Shown: piece by piece, positions 16,728 to 23,505 of the stretch
Numbering within the stretch: position 1 is the first letter of the stretch
Layout: every line of letters starts with the position of its first letter
NCBI GenBank assembly: GCA_022730285.1
Contig: DZCQ01000028.1
Span: 1 to 31,513 of the forward strand
Source of the DNA: Flavobacterium psychrophilum
GTDB taxonomy: Bacteria > Bacteroidota > Bacteroidia > Flavobacteriales > Flavobacteriaceae
Reading direction: 5' to 3'
Length of the DNA: 31,513 bases
The notes under the pieces: generated by a model
Database searches by the model: none
Seen by the model: only the letters and a program-made list of their open reading frames with translations
What the model was told of the DNA's origin: nothing
Translations under genes and position numbers: made by a program

Positions 16728-16757
16728 AAAGGCGAATGTTTAACATTCGCCTTTTTT
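16728..16757 (+). terminator. Intrinsic terminator after the SoxB-like gene
   Basis: A perfect inverted repeat with GC-containing arms (16728-16740 pairs with 16742-16754; core GGCGAATG/CATTCGCC) followed by a run of six T (16752-16757). It starts 19 bases after the stop codon and cleanly separates the eight-gene block from the porin unit. Confidence 0.9.
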
Positions 16758-16768
16758 GTACCATCAAG

Positions 16769-16784
16769 TGTGATAAAAGTTACA
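16769..16784 (+). promoter_or_regulatory. Crp/Fnr-type operator upstream of the porin unit
   Basis: TGTGA-N6-TTACA, the same half-sites and the same spacing as in the operator at 8931-8946; identity continues to the right as TTACATATAnTTA in both. The centre (16776.5) is 36.5 bases before the end of the -7 element at 16806-16813, exactly as in the other promoter. It begins 11 bases after the terminator. Function is inferred. Confidence 0.6.
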
Positions 16785-16805
16785 TATACTTATTTTACAA
16801 AAATA

Positions 16806-16813
16806 TAAATTTG
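16806..16813 (+). promoter_or_regulatory. -7 element of the porin unit
   Basis: TAAATTTG, an exact TAnnTTTG match, 14 bases before the ATG at 16828. The -33 position is taken by the Crp/Fnr-type operator. Confidence 0.6.
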
Positions 16814-16827
16814 CAAAAAATATATCG

Positions 16828-18252
16828 ATGAAAAATTATATATATCTAATTGTTTCTCTTGTTTTAAATTCTATCGCTGTTTTTTCTCAGCATCAAGAAA
16901 TTTCCGAAAATCCAACTATATGGAAAGAAAAGAATAAAGAAATAATTGATTCAACTTCAATCTTGAATGCCTTTGAGAAAGGTACATTTAATGGGCATTT
17001 TAGATATTTTAATATGCATACTATTAATCAAGGCGATTTAAAAGATTATTATGCGAATGCTATTGGTGGTGGAGTAAGATTTGAAACTGCTCCGTTTCAT
17101 CATTTTCAATTTGGAGTTAGTGGTTATTATGTTTATAATATTGGATCTTCTAACTTTTTAGAAAAAGACCCAATTACAAATCAATCTAACAGATATGAAG
17201 TTGCCTTATTTGATATTCAAAACCCAGCCGAAAAAACTAATTTAAGTAGATTAGAGGAACTTTACCTGAAATATAATTATAAAAAATCTTCCATAATAAT
17301 TGGAAAACAATTGCTAAACAACTCCTTCCTTAACCTCCAAGATGGTAGAATGAGACCATCTGAAGTAGAGGGTGTTTGGATCAATTTTAAAGAAATAAAA
17401 AACACTAAAGTAGATTTAGGCTACTTATATGCAATGTCTCCGAGAAGCACAATTAGATATTATCGAGTGGAAGAGTCTATTGGTATAAATCCTATGGGAG
17501 TTAATACTGATGGAACAAAATCAGATTATTTAAATAATTTAAAAAGTTCTGGAATATTTGTGTTTGGTGTTGAGAATGAGTCTTTAAAAAATCTTAAAAT
17601 TCTACTTTGGAATCAGTTTGTAGAAAACATTTTCAACACATTTTTGACTCAATTAGATTATAAATTACCGGTATCCAAAGAGTCAAATTTATTATTTGGT
17701 TTTCAAACAATATATCAATCTCCACTAAATAATGGTGGAAATATAGATCCACACAAAACCTATTTTGATAAAAATGCTACTGCCGAAACCTTTGGTGGTA
17801 AACTAGCATGGAAAAATAAACAGCTAGAAATAAGTACAAACTTTAATAGAATTACTGCCAAAGGACGTTACTTAATGCCTCGAGAGTGGGGGAGAGAACC
17901 TTTTTATACCTTTTTACCAAGAGAACGCAATGAAGGATATGGAGATGTTACTGCGTTTATGACAAAATTTAGTTACAATAATAAGAAAAAAACATTCAAA
18001 TCTTATCTTGGAGCTGGCTATTACAAAATGCCTGATGTAAAAGACTTTCGATTAAATAAGTACGGAATGCCATCTTACTACCAAACAAATTTTGATTTAA
18101 GCTATACTTTTTCAGGATTTTTAAGAGGATTTGATGCCCATTTTTTATATGTACATAAATTTCTTGATGGAGAAGTTTATAATAACAAAAGTTATATTTT
18201 CAATAAAGTAAATTTAAGTAATATTAACTTTATAATTAACTTTAATTTTTAA
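16828..18252 (+). CDS. OprD-like outer membrane porin
   Basis: A 474-residue outer membrane protein with a signal peptide (1-20, cleavage near VFSQ). The pattern FEKGTFNGHFRYFNM, then YANAIGGGVRFETAPFHHFQFGVSGYY (in pieces, residues about 50-105), RLEELYLKYNYKKSSIIIGKQ and the NLQDGRMRPSEVEGVWI stretch are those of the OprD/outer-membrane porin family, in which a GR(Q)-x-L and D-x-R-M-x-P-x-x-x-E-G constriction region is conserved. Such porins take up small anions, basic amino acids or other specific solutes. The C-terminal strand ends in NFNF, as expected for BAM recognition. It has its own promoter with the same operator as the sulfur block, and is followed five bases later by a DUF2490-type gene. 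Passage of thiosulfate or a related anion is plausible from context. Confidence 0.75.
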   Translation: MKNYIYLIVSLVLNSIAVFSQHQEISENPTIWKEKNKEIIDSTSILNAFEKGTFNGHFRYFNMHTINQGDLKDYYANAIGGGVRFETAPFHHFQFGVSGYYVYNIGSSNFLEKDPITNQSNRYEVALFDIQNPAEKTNLSRLEELYLKYNYKKSSIIIGKQLLNNSFLNLQDGRMRPSEVEGVWINFKEIKNTKVDLGYLYAMSPRSTIRYYRVEESIGINPMGVNTDGTKSDYLNNLKSSGIFVFGVENESLKNLKILLWNQFVENIFNTFLTQLDYKLPVSKESNLLFGFQTIYQSPLNNGGNIDPHKTYFDKNATAETFGGKLAWKNKQLEISTNFNRITAKGRYLMPREWGREPFYTFLPRERNEGYGDVTAFMTKFSYNNKKKTFKSYLGAGYYKMPDVKDFRLNKYGMPSYYQTNFDLSYTFSGFLRGFDAHFLYVHKFLDGEVYNNKSYIFNKVNLSNINFIINFNF

Positions 18253-18257
18253 TTTTT

Positions 18258-18953
18258 TTGAAAACCTATTTTCTGTTATTTTTTAGTTTTTCAGTAATTT
18301 CCCTTGTAAGTGCTCAAGAAACTCATAATAATGCATGGTTTAGATTAACTATAAATGCCTATTCTAAAAATAATATTGTAGCTGATGTGGAGCTTAATCA
18401 TAGAAGACAAAATGATTTTAACAAAAATAATCCGTTCGATAAAAATTTGATCATTGCAATAAGACCTTGGTTCTATTTAACTAAAAAAGAAAATTTCGCC
18501 ATTATTTTTTCGCCAATAGCTTATTTTTCTAATTACAAGATTATTCAAAAAGCAAGTGATTCTGGTATTTCTAGCAATGAATATAGGATAACATTTGGAG
18601 AAGAATATCAAAATAAATTAACAAAAAATGTTTCTATTTCAAGCCGAGCATTATTAGAGTATCGCTTATATGAAACAGTACCAAACGGATTGCGATTTCG
18701 AACAAGGATTGGTGCAAAATATGATTTTAATAAAAATATTAATACCACTATTGGAAATGAAATATTTTTAAATACAATTAATATTCCAAGTAATAAATAT
18801 ATTTTTGATCACAATAGAGTTTTTATAAATTTATCCTTACAAGGAGTAAAAAAGTTAAAAATTGATGTAGGCTATATTTATGCAAACAAATTGCCCAGAA
18901 ATGCCATTGATCATATAAACGAAAATAATTTTTATCTTAATTTTAAAATTTAA
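18258..18953 (+). CDS. DUF2490-type outer membrane protein
   Basis: A 231-residue protein with a signal peptide (1-19, cleavage after VSA) and alternating amphipathic strands throughout, ending NNFYLNFKI as an outer membrane barrel would. The blocks AWFRLTINAYSKNNIVADVELNHRRQ, YRITFGEEYQNKLTKNVSISSRALLEYRL (each in part) and LRFRTRIGAKYDF match the DUF2490 family, small barrels widespread in Bacteroidota with no known function. The start is the TTG at 18258, five bases after the porin stop; the signal peptide begins right there and no ATG precedes it. Almost certainly co-transcribed with the porin. It converges with purB across 24 bases, with no obvious terminator. Confidence 0.75.
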   Translation: MKTYFLLFFSFSVISLVSAQETHNNAWFRLTINAYSKNNIVADVELNHRRQNDFNKNNPFDKNLIIAIRPWFYLTKKENFAIIFSPIAYFSNYKIIQKASDSGISSNEYRITFGEEYQNKLTKNVSISSRALLEYRLYETVPNGLRFRTRIGAKYDFNKNINTTIGNEIFLNTINIPSNKYIFDHNRVFINLSLQGVKKLKIDVGYIYANKLPRNAIDHINENNFYLNFKI

Positions 18954-18977
18954 GTACAAAATTGCAAGAAATATTAC

Positions 18978-20321
18978 CTAAACTCCAAGGTAGTTAAATG
19001 GAGAAATTTGCAACAATTCTTCTTTTATTTTTTCAGATACAGCAAGATTGTTTATAAAATGATGAATTGCTTCTTTGTTTATAAAAGTATTTGTTCTTGT
19101 TAGTTCTTTTAAAGCTTCATAAGGATTAGGATAAGCTTCTCTACGTAAAATGGTCTGAATTGCCTCGGCTACTACTACCCAGTTTTTTTCTAAATCTTCT
19201 TCTATTTTGGAAGAATGCAAAACTAATTTGTCAAGTCCTTTAAGAGTAGCTTCAAATGCAAGTATTGTATGTGCTATTGGAACACCAATGTTTCTTAAAA
19301 CAGTACTGTCTGTTAAGTCTCGTTGCAGTCTCGAAATTGGGAGTTTGGCTGAAAAATGTTCAAAAAGAGCATTAGCAATTCCAAGATTTCCTTCAGAATT
19401 TTCAAAATCTATCGGATTTACCTTATGTGGCATTGCCGATGAACCTATTTCTCCTACTTTTATTTTTTGTTTAAAATAATCCATTGAGACATACGTCCAA
19501 AAATCTCTATCTAAGTCAATTATAATGGTATTAATTCTTTTTAGCGTGTCAAAAAAAGCTCCAAAATGGTCGTAATGTTCAATTTGGGTAGTTGGGAATG
19601 AATGTTGTAATCCTAGTGTTGTTTCTACAAATTTTGCACCAAATTTTTTCCAATCTATACCTGGATATGCTATAAAATGTGCATTAAAATTACCAGTTGC
19701 TCCACCAAATTTTGCGGCAAATGGCACCATAAACAATAATCGCATTTGTTCTTCAAGACGCTCTACAAAAACGTTTATCTCTTTTCCTAATCGTGTTGGA
19801 GATGCTGGTTGTCCATGTGTTCTTGCTAGCATTGGCACTTCTTTCCATTCTGTTGCTAAGTCTTTTAATTTAGAAATTAAAGCTATTAAACTGGGAAGAT
19901 ATACATTTTCAAAAGCTTGTTTTGTGGACAATGGAATTGCTGTATTATTTATGTCTTGCGAGGTTAATCCGAAGTGAATAAACTCTTTATATTCGGATAG
20001 ATTTAAATTTTCAAATACATTTTTGACAAAGTATTCTACGGCTTTTACATCATGATTGGTTGTTTTTTCTGTGTTTTTTATCCACAAAGCATTATTAGTA
20101 TCAAAATCCTGATAAATTTTTCGCAATTTTTCAAAAACAGAATTATTGATAGTTGCCAGCTGTGGAAGTGGAATTTCGCAAAGTGCAATAAAGTATTCAA
20201 TTTCTACAAATACTCTGTATTTTATTAAGGCTTCTTCTGAAAAATAAGGTGCTAATTGCTTCGTTTTTTGTCGGTATCTCCCATCAATTGGCGAAATAGC
20301 TGTAAGTTCTGTAAGTGGCAT
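18978..20321 (-). CDS. purB: Adenylosuccinate lyase
   Basis: PurB splits SAICAR and adenylosuccinate, releasing fumarate, in two steps of purine synthesis. The 447-residue length is standard. The superfamily signature in the mobile catalytic loop is GSSAMPHKVNP, and the substrate-binding stretches TTNHDVKAVEYFVK, HFGLTSQDINNT and LARTHGQPASPTRLGKE are all present, with the catalytic His of the RTHGQP motif. The pattern DVKAVEY and the size point to the E. coli-type PurB group. Cytoplasmic homotetramer in the family. The start MPLTELTAISPIDGRY is the typical one. It diverges from the trmH-type gene. Confidence 0.96.
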   Translation of the reverse strand: MPLTELTAISPIDGRYRQKTKQLAPYFSEEALIKYRVFVEIEYFIALCEIPLPQLATINNSVFEKLRKIYQDFDTNNALWIKNTEKTTNHDVKAVEYFVKNVFENLNLSEYKEFIHFGLTSQDINNTAIPLSTKQAFENVYLPSLIALISKLKDLATEWKEVPMLARTHGQPASPTRLGKEINVFVERLEEQMRLLFMVPFAAKFGGATGNFNAHFIAYPGIDWKKFGAKFVETTLGLQHSFPTTQIEHYDHFGAFFDTLKRINTIIIDLDRDFWTYVSMDYFKQKIKVGEIGSSAMPHKVNPIDFENSEGNLGIANALFEHFSAKLPISRLQRDLTDSTVLRNIGVPIAHTILAFEATLKGLDKLVLHSSKIEEDLEKNWVVVAEAIQTILRREAYPNPYEALKELTRTNTFINKEAIHHFINNLAVSEKIKEELLQISPFNYLGV

Positions 20322-20437
20322 TTTGTGTGTGTTTATAAAGTGCTAAAATAAGTATTATTTGGTAGTATTATCCTTTTTTACTGAAAAATATATCCACAAA
20401 AAAGGCGTTTGGTTTTAGATAATCATTCTATTTTTTG

Positions 20438-20445
20438 TAAATTTA
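20438..20445 (+). promoter_or_regulatory. Variant -7 element for the tRNA methyltransferase gene
   Basis: TAAATTTA followed by CC, the TAnnTTTA variant also seen before the small membrane protein, idi and cphB, 17 bases before the ATG. The nearest TTTG (20408-20411) is 26 bases away, too far for a good -33. Confidence 0.35.
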
Positions 20446-20462
20446 CCTAGAATTTAAAAAAA

Positions 20463-21119
20463 ATGGTTGATTTAGATTATTTATCGTATCTCGAAAACAT
20501 AATTACACCACAACGACAGACTAATTTTTTGAATGTTTTAAAAGATAGAACCAAGCATTTTACAGTGGTTGTAGAAGATGTTTTTCAAATGCATAATACT
20601 AGTGCTGTGATGCGAAGTTGTGAAGTTTTTGGTATTCAGGAACTTCACATTATTGAACAAAAATTTGGAAAAAAAATAGATAAGGAAATTGCAATGGGTT
20701 CCCAAAAATGGGTAGATATTGCTACTTTTGAATCTACAAAAAAATGTGTAGAAACTTTAAAAAATAAGGGTTATCAAATTATTGCAACCACTCCTCATGA
20801 AAATGATTGCTTGCTAGACGATTTTGATATTTCTAAGCCAAGTGCCTTGTTTTTTGGAACAGAAAGAGATGGTGTTTCGGACGAAATCATAAAAAATGCA
20901 GATGGATTTTTAAAAATTCCAATGGTTGGATTCACTGAAAGTTTGAATATTTCGGTATCTGCAGCAATAATTATTCAGAACTTAACCCAACGCCTCAGAA
21001 ATTCAGAAGTTAAATGGCAGTTGTCCGAGTTAGAAATACTTGAAAAAAGATTGCAATGGGCTAAAAATTCTATTAAAGATATTGTAAGAATAGAAGAAAG
21101 ATACTACAATTCAAAATAG
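20463..21119 (+). CDS. trmH: TrmH-type tRNA (guanosine-2'-O-)-methyltransferase
   Basis: A 218-residue SPOUT-class methyltransferase. Motif 1 (HNTSAVMRSCEVFGIQELH, with Asn45 and Arg51) and the knotted SAM-binding region FFGTERDGVSDEII followed by IPMVGFTESLNISVSAAIII are intact. Within the family, the short N-terminus with VVVEDVFQMHNTSAVMRS matches TrmH, which methylates the 2'-O of G18 in the tRNA D-loop, rather than the longer RlmB-type rRNA enzymes. Cytoplasmic. Monocistronic as far as can be seen; it diverges from purB, and 184 bases without genes follow it. Confidence 0.85.
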   Translation: MVDLDYLSYLENIITPQRQTNFLNVLKDRTKHFTVVVEDVFQMHNTSAVMRSCEVFGIQELHIIEQKFGKKIDKEIAMGSQKWVDIATFESTKKCVETLKNKGYQIIATTPHENDCLLDDFDISKPSALFFGTERDGVSDEIIKNADGFLKIPMVGFTESLNISVSAAIIIQNLTQRLRNSEVKWQLSELEILEKRLQWAKNSIKDIVRIEERYYNSK

Positions 21120-21287
21120 TTTTTTTAATCAAATTTCTTGTTCATTTTTTTTCTTCTGATTCATGATACTGGTGTATTCCAAATTCTTAAACATACTTTT
21201 TCATGGTTTTATAATTTGCATGTAGATGAACATTCGTTAAATATATCTTAGATTTTTCAATGTCTTAAAAAGTATCTTTTTTTTTAG

Positions 21288-21295
21288 TAATTTTA
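21288..21295 (+). promoter_or_regulatory. Variant -7 element for idi
   Basis: TAATTTTA followed by C. The first ATG (21304) lies only eight bases beyond it, so transcription would begin about at that ATG; this favours the second ATG (21313) as the true start of idi. Confidence 0.35.
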
Positions 21296-21303
21296 CAGCT
21301 CAA

Positions 21304-21840
21304 ATGTATTTTATGCAAGAAGAACATGTAATTTTGGTTAACACAGATGATGAGATAGTTGGCTTTATGCCAAAGCTGGAGGCTCATGAAAAAGGTATTT
21401 TACATCGTGCATTTTCTGTTTTTATTCTTAATGATAAAAAAGAAATAATGTTACAGCAGCGAGCTGGTCATAAATACCATTCTCCATTGCTTTGGACAAA
21501 TACTTGTTGTAGTCATCAGCGAAAAGGAGAAACCACCATAGATGCAAGTATTAGAAGGTTACAAGAAGAAATGGGTTTTGCAACACCATTAACAGAAATA
21601 TTTAATTTTATTTATAAAGCACCTTTTGATAATGGATTGACAGAGCACGAATTAGACCATGTGCTGATTGGCTATTACAATGATAGTCCTATTATTAACA
21701 CCGAAGAAGTAGAAAGTTGGAAGTGGCTTTCAGTTGCTGAAGTTAAAAATGATATTTCTCTAAATCCAGAGTTATACACTATATGGTTTAAAATTATTTT
21801 TGAGCATTTTAATCACTTTATTGAAGACCATATTATTTAG
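21304..21840 (+). CDS. idi: Isopentenyl-diphosphate delta-isomerase, type I
   Basis: Nudix-fold enzyme that interconverts IPP and DMAPP for isoprenoid synthesis (menaquinone, carotenoids, undecaprenol). Key residues by comparison with E. coli Idi: Cys69 and His71 in NTCCSH, and Glu114/Glu116 in the TEHELDH motif, together with the Nudix-like SIRRLQEEMGF (82-92). The 178-residue length from the first ATG is slightly long; the second ATG, three codons in (21313), gives the usual start MQEEHVILV and fits the -7 element at 21288-21295 better. Type I isomerase is the metal-dependent, non-flavin form. The next gene follows after 40 bases. Confidence 0.93.
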   Translation: MYFMQEEHVILVNTDDEIVGFMPKLEAHEKGILHRAFSVFILNDKKEIMLQQRAGHKYHSPLLWTNTCCSHQRKGETTIDASIRRLQEEMGFATPLTEIFNFIYKAPFDNGLTEHELDHVLIGYYNDSPIINTEEVESWKWLSVAEVKNDISLNPELYTIWFKIIFEHFNHFIEDHII

Positions 21841-21880
21841 TTAAATACTATTTTACATCGTTAAAAAAATAATCTAATAT

Positions 21881-22291
21881 ATGAAAGTTACTGTTAGTAG
21901 AAAAGCACATTTTAATGCTGCACACAGACTGTATAGAGCAGATTGGACTGAATCTGAAAATGATAAAGTGTATGGTAAATGCAATAATTACAATTTTCAT
22001 GGTCACAATTACGAACTTATTGTTAGTGTAACAGGCAATATTGACCCAATTACTGGTTATGTAATCGATATTAAAATCCTCGCTGATATTATTTATGAAG
22101 AAGTTGAAGTGTCCTTTGATCACAAAAACCTCAATTTAGATGTAATAGAATTTCAAAATTTAATTCCAACTGCCGAAAATATAGTGGTAGTTATTTGGAA
22201 TAAAATTAGAAAACGAATTGCTAATGACAAAAGCATAGAGGTGATATTATACGAAACACCACGTAATTTTGTAAGCTATTCAGGAAAATAA
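21881..22291 (+). CDS. queD: 6-pyruvoyl-tetrahydropterin synthase / QueD family
   Basis: A 136-residue T-fold enzyme that binds zinc through His15, His40 and His42, with catalytic Cys34. In bacteria most members are QueD (6-carboxytetrahydropterin synthase), the second step to queuosine and other 7-deazaguanines. The motif here, KCNNYNFHGHNY, is closer to that of eukaryotic PTPS (KCNNPNGHGHNY) than to E. coli QueD (KCGRLHGHSF), so the substrate outcome is less certain; both activities use dihydroneopterin triphosphate. Its stop overlaps the start of the peroxiredoxin gene by one base (TAATG), so the two are translated from one mRNA. Confidence 0.88.
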   Translation: MKVTVSRKAHFNAAHRLYRADWTESENDKVYGKCNNYNFHGHNYELIVSVTGNIDPITGYVIDIKILADIIYEEVEVSFDHKNLNLDVIEFQNLIPTAENIVVVIWNKIRKRIANDKSIEVILYETPRNFVSYSGK

Positions 22292-22749
22292 TGAAAGAAA
22301 TAAAAGTAGGAGATGCCTTGCCACTATTTGGTGGGAAAGATCAAAATGGGAACGATTTTTATGTGCAATCTGTATTGTATAAAAAAGTGTTGGTAATATA
22401 TTTTTACCCAAAAGACGAAACGCCAGGTTGTACAAAGCAAGCATGTTTTTTTAGAGATAAAAATGAAGATTTTAAAGAGATGGGTGTAGAAGTGATAGGT
22501 ATTAGTGGGGATAGTGTTTGGTCTCATAAAAAATTCACCCAAAATCATCAGTTGCCTTATATTTTATTATCTGATGAAGACAAATCATTACGAAATCTTT
22601 TTGGCGTTCCTAGTAGTTTATTGGGCTTATTACCAGGCAGAGTTACTTATGTTGTGGATAAAAAAGGAATTGTACAAATGGTATTCAATAGTTTAGATGC
22701 ATCGGCACATTTTGAAAAAACAATGAATGCCGTTAAAAAATTAGTCTAA
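22291..22749 (+). CDS. bcp: Thioredoxin-dependent peroxiredoxin, BCP/PrxQ type
   Basis: Reduces hydrogen peroxide and organic hydroperoxides. The peroxidatic Cys47 is in DETPGCTKQAC, with the resolving Cys52 five residues later in the same helix: the atypical two-cysteine, E. coli BCP-like arrangement. The 152-residue length, FYPKDETPGCT and GVEVIGISGDSVWSHKKF are family hallmarks. Cytoplasmic. It starts on the last base of the queD stop codon, so the genes are translationally coupled. It converges with rpe across 90 bases; two weak hairpins there are too short to call a terminator. Confidence 0.95.
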   Translation: MKEIKVGDALPLFGGKDQNGNDFYVQSVLYKKVLVIYFYPKDETPGCTKQACFFRDKNEDFKEMGVEVIGISGDSVWSHKKFTQNHQLPYILLSDEDKSLRNLFGVPSSLLGLLPGRVTYVVDKKGIVQMVFNSLDASAHFEKTMNAVKKLV

Positions 22750-22839
22750 AATTTTCCTAAAAAAATAGGATAGACATTATTGAACTCACTTGTTACTCCA
22801 TTTTTTATCACAGCAAAAATCTTTAAAAAAGATAAAGAG

Positions 22840-23505
22840 TTAATCTATTTGGTGTAATTCATGAATGGTTTGTTTCGGATTGACTGAATTGAAAACAAAA
22901 CTTCCAGCAACAAGAACATCTGCCCCTGCATTCACTAATTGCTTGTAATTTTTATTGGTTACACCACCATCAACTTCAATTAAAGTATTCGAGTTTTTGG
23001 ATGTAATTAGTTTTTTTAATGCTTCTACCTTTTTGTATGTGTTTTCTATAAAAGATTGACCTCCAAAACCTGGATTGACACTCATTATACAAACCAAGTC
23101 AATATCTTTTATTATATCTTCCAATAAATGTATTGGTGTGTGAGGGTTTAAGGCAACTCCTGCTTGCATTCCAGTAGCTTTTATTTCTTGCAATGTTCTA
23201 TGTAAATGTGTGCAAGCTTCGTAATGAACGGTTAGTATATTTGCTCCTAAATTCGCGAAATTTTTGATGTATTGATCGGGATTTACAATCATTAAATGCA
23301 CATCAATAGTTTTTTTTGCATGCTTTGAAATTGCTTCAAGTACTGGCATTCCGAAAGAAATATTAGGTACAAAAACGCCGTCCATAATGTCTATATGAAA
23401 CCAATCTGCTTCCGACTGATTAATCATTTCTACATCTCTTTGCAAATTTGCGAAATCTGCTGCGAGTATTGATGGGGCTATTAAAATGTTTTTCATCAAT
23501 AACAT
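22840..23505 (-). CDS. rpe: Ribulose-phosphate 3-epimerase
   Basis: Interconverts ribulose-5-phosphate and xylulose-5-phosphate in the pentose phosphate pathway. TIM-barrel of about 220 residues with the expected metal and catalytic residues: HIDIMDG (His37, Asp39, Asp42), DVHLM (Asp68, His70), MSVNPGFGGQSF and the VDGGV motif with the second catalytic Asp, followed by GADVLVAGSFVF for phosphate binding. The reading frame opens on the last base of the stop codon of the upstream peptidase gene (TAATG); the ATG three codons in (23496) gives the more usual start MKNILIAPSIL, and either could be used. Confidence 0.96.
   Translation of the reverse strand: MLLMKNILIAPSILAADFANLQRDVEMINQSEADWFHIDIMDGVFVPNISFGMPVLEAISKHAKKTIDVHLMIVNPDQYIKNFANLGANILTVHYEACTHLHRTLQEIKATGMQAGVALNPHTPIHLLEDIIKDIDLVCIMSVNPGFGGQSFIENTYKKVEALKKLITSKNSNTLIEVDGGVTNKNYKQLVNAGADVLVAGSFVFNSVNPKQTIHELHQID

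Noticed and set aside
22750..22839. Terminator between bcp and rpe
   Set aside because: Only short stems (for example CCTA/TAGG and an ATCTTT/AAAGAT type) with no clear T-run; too weak to report.
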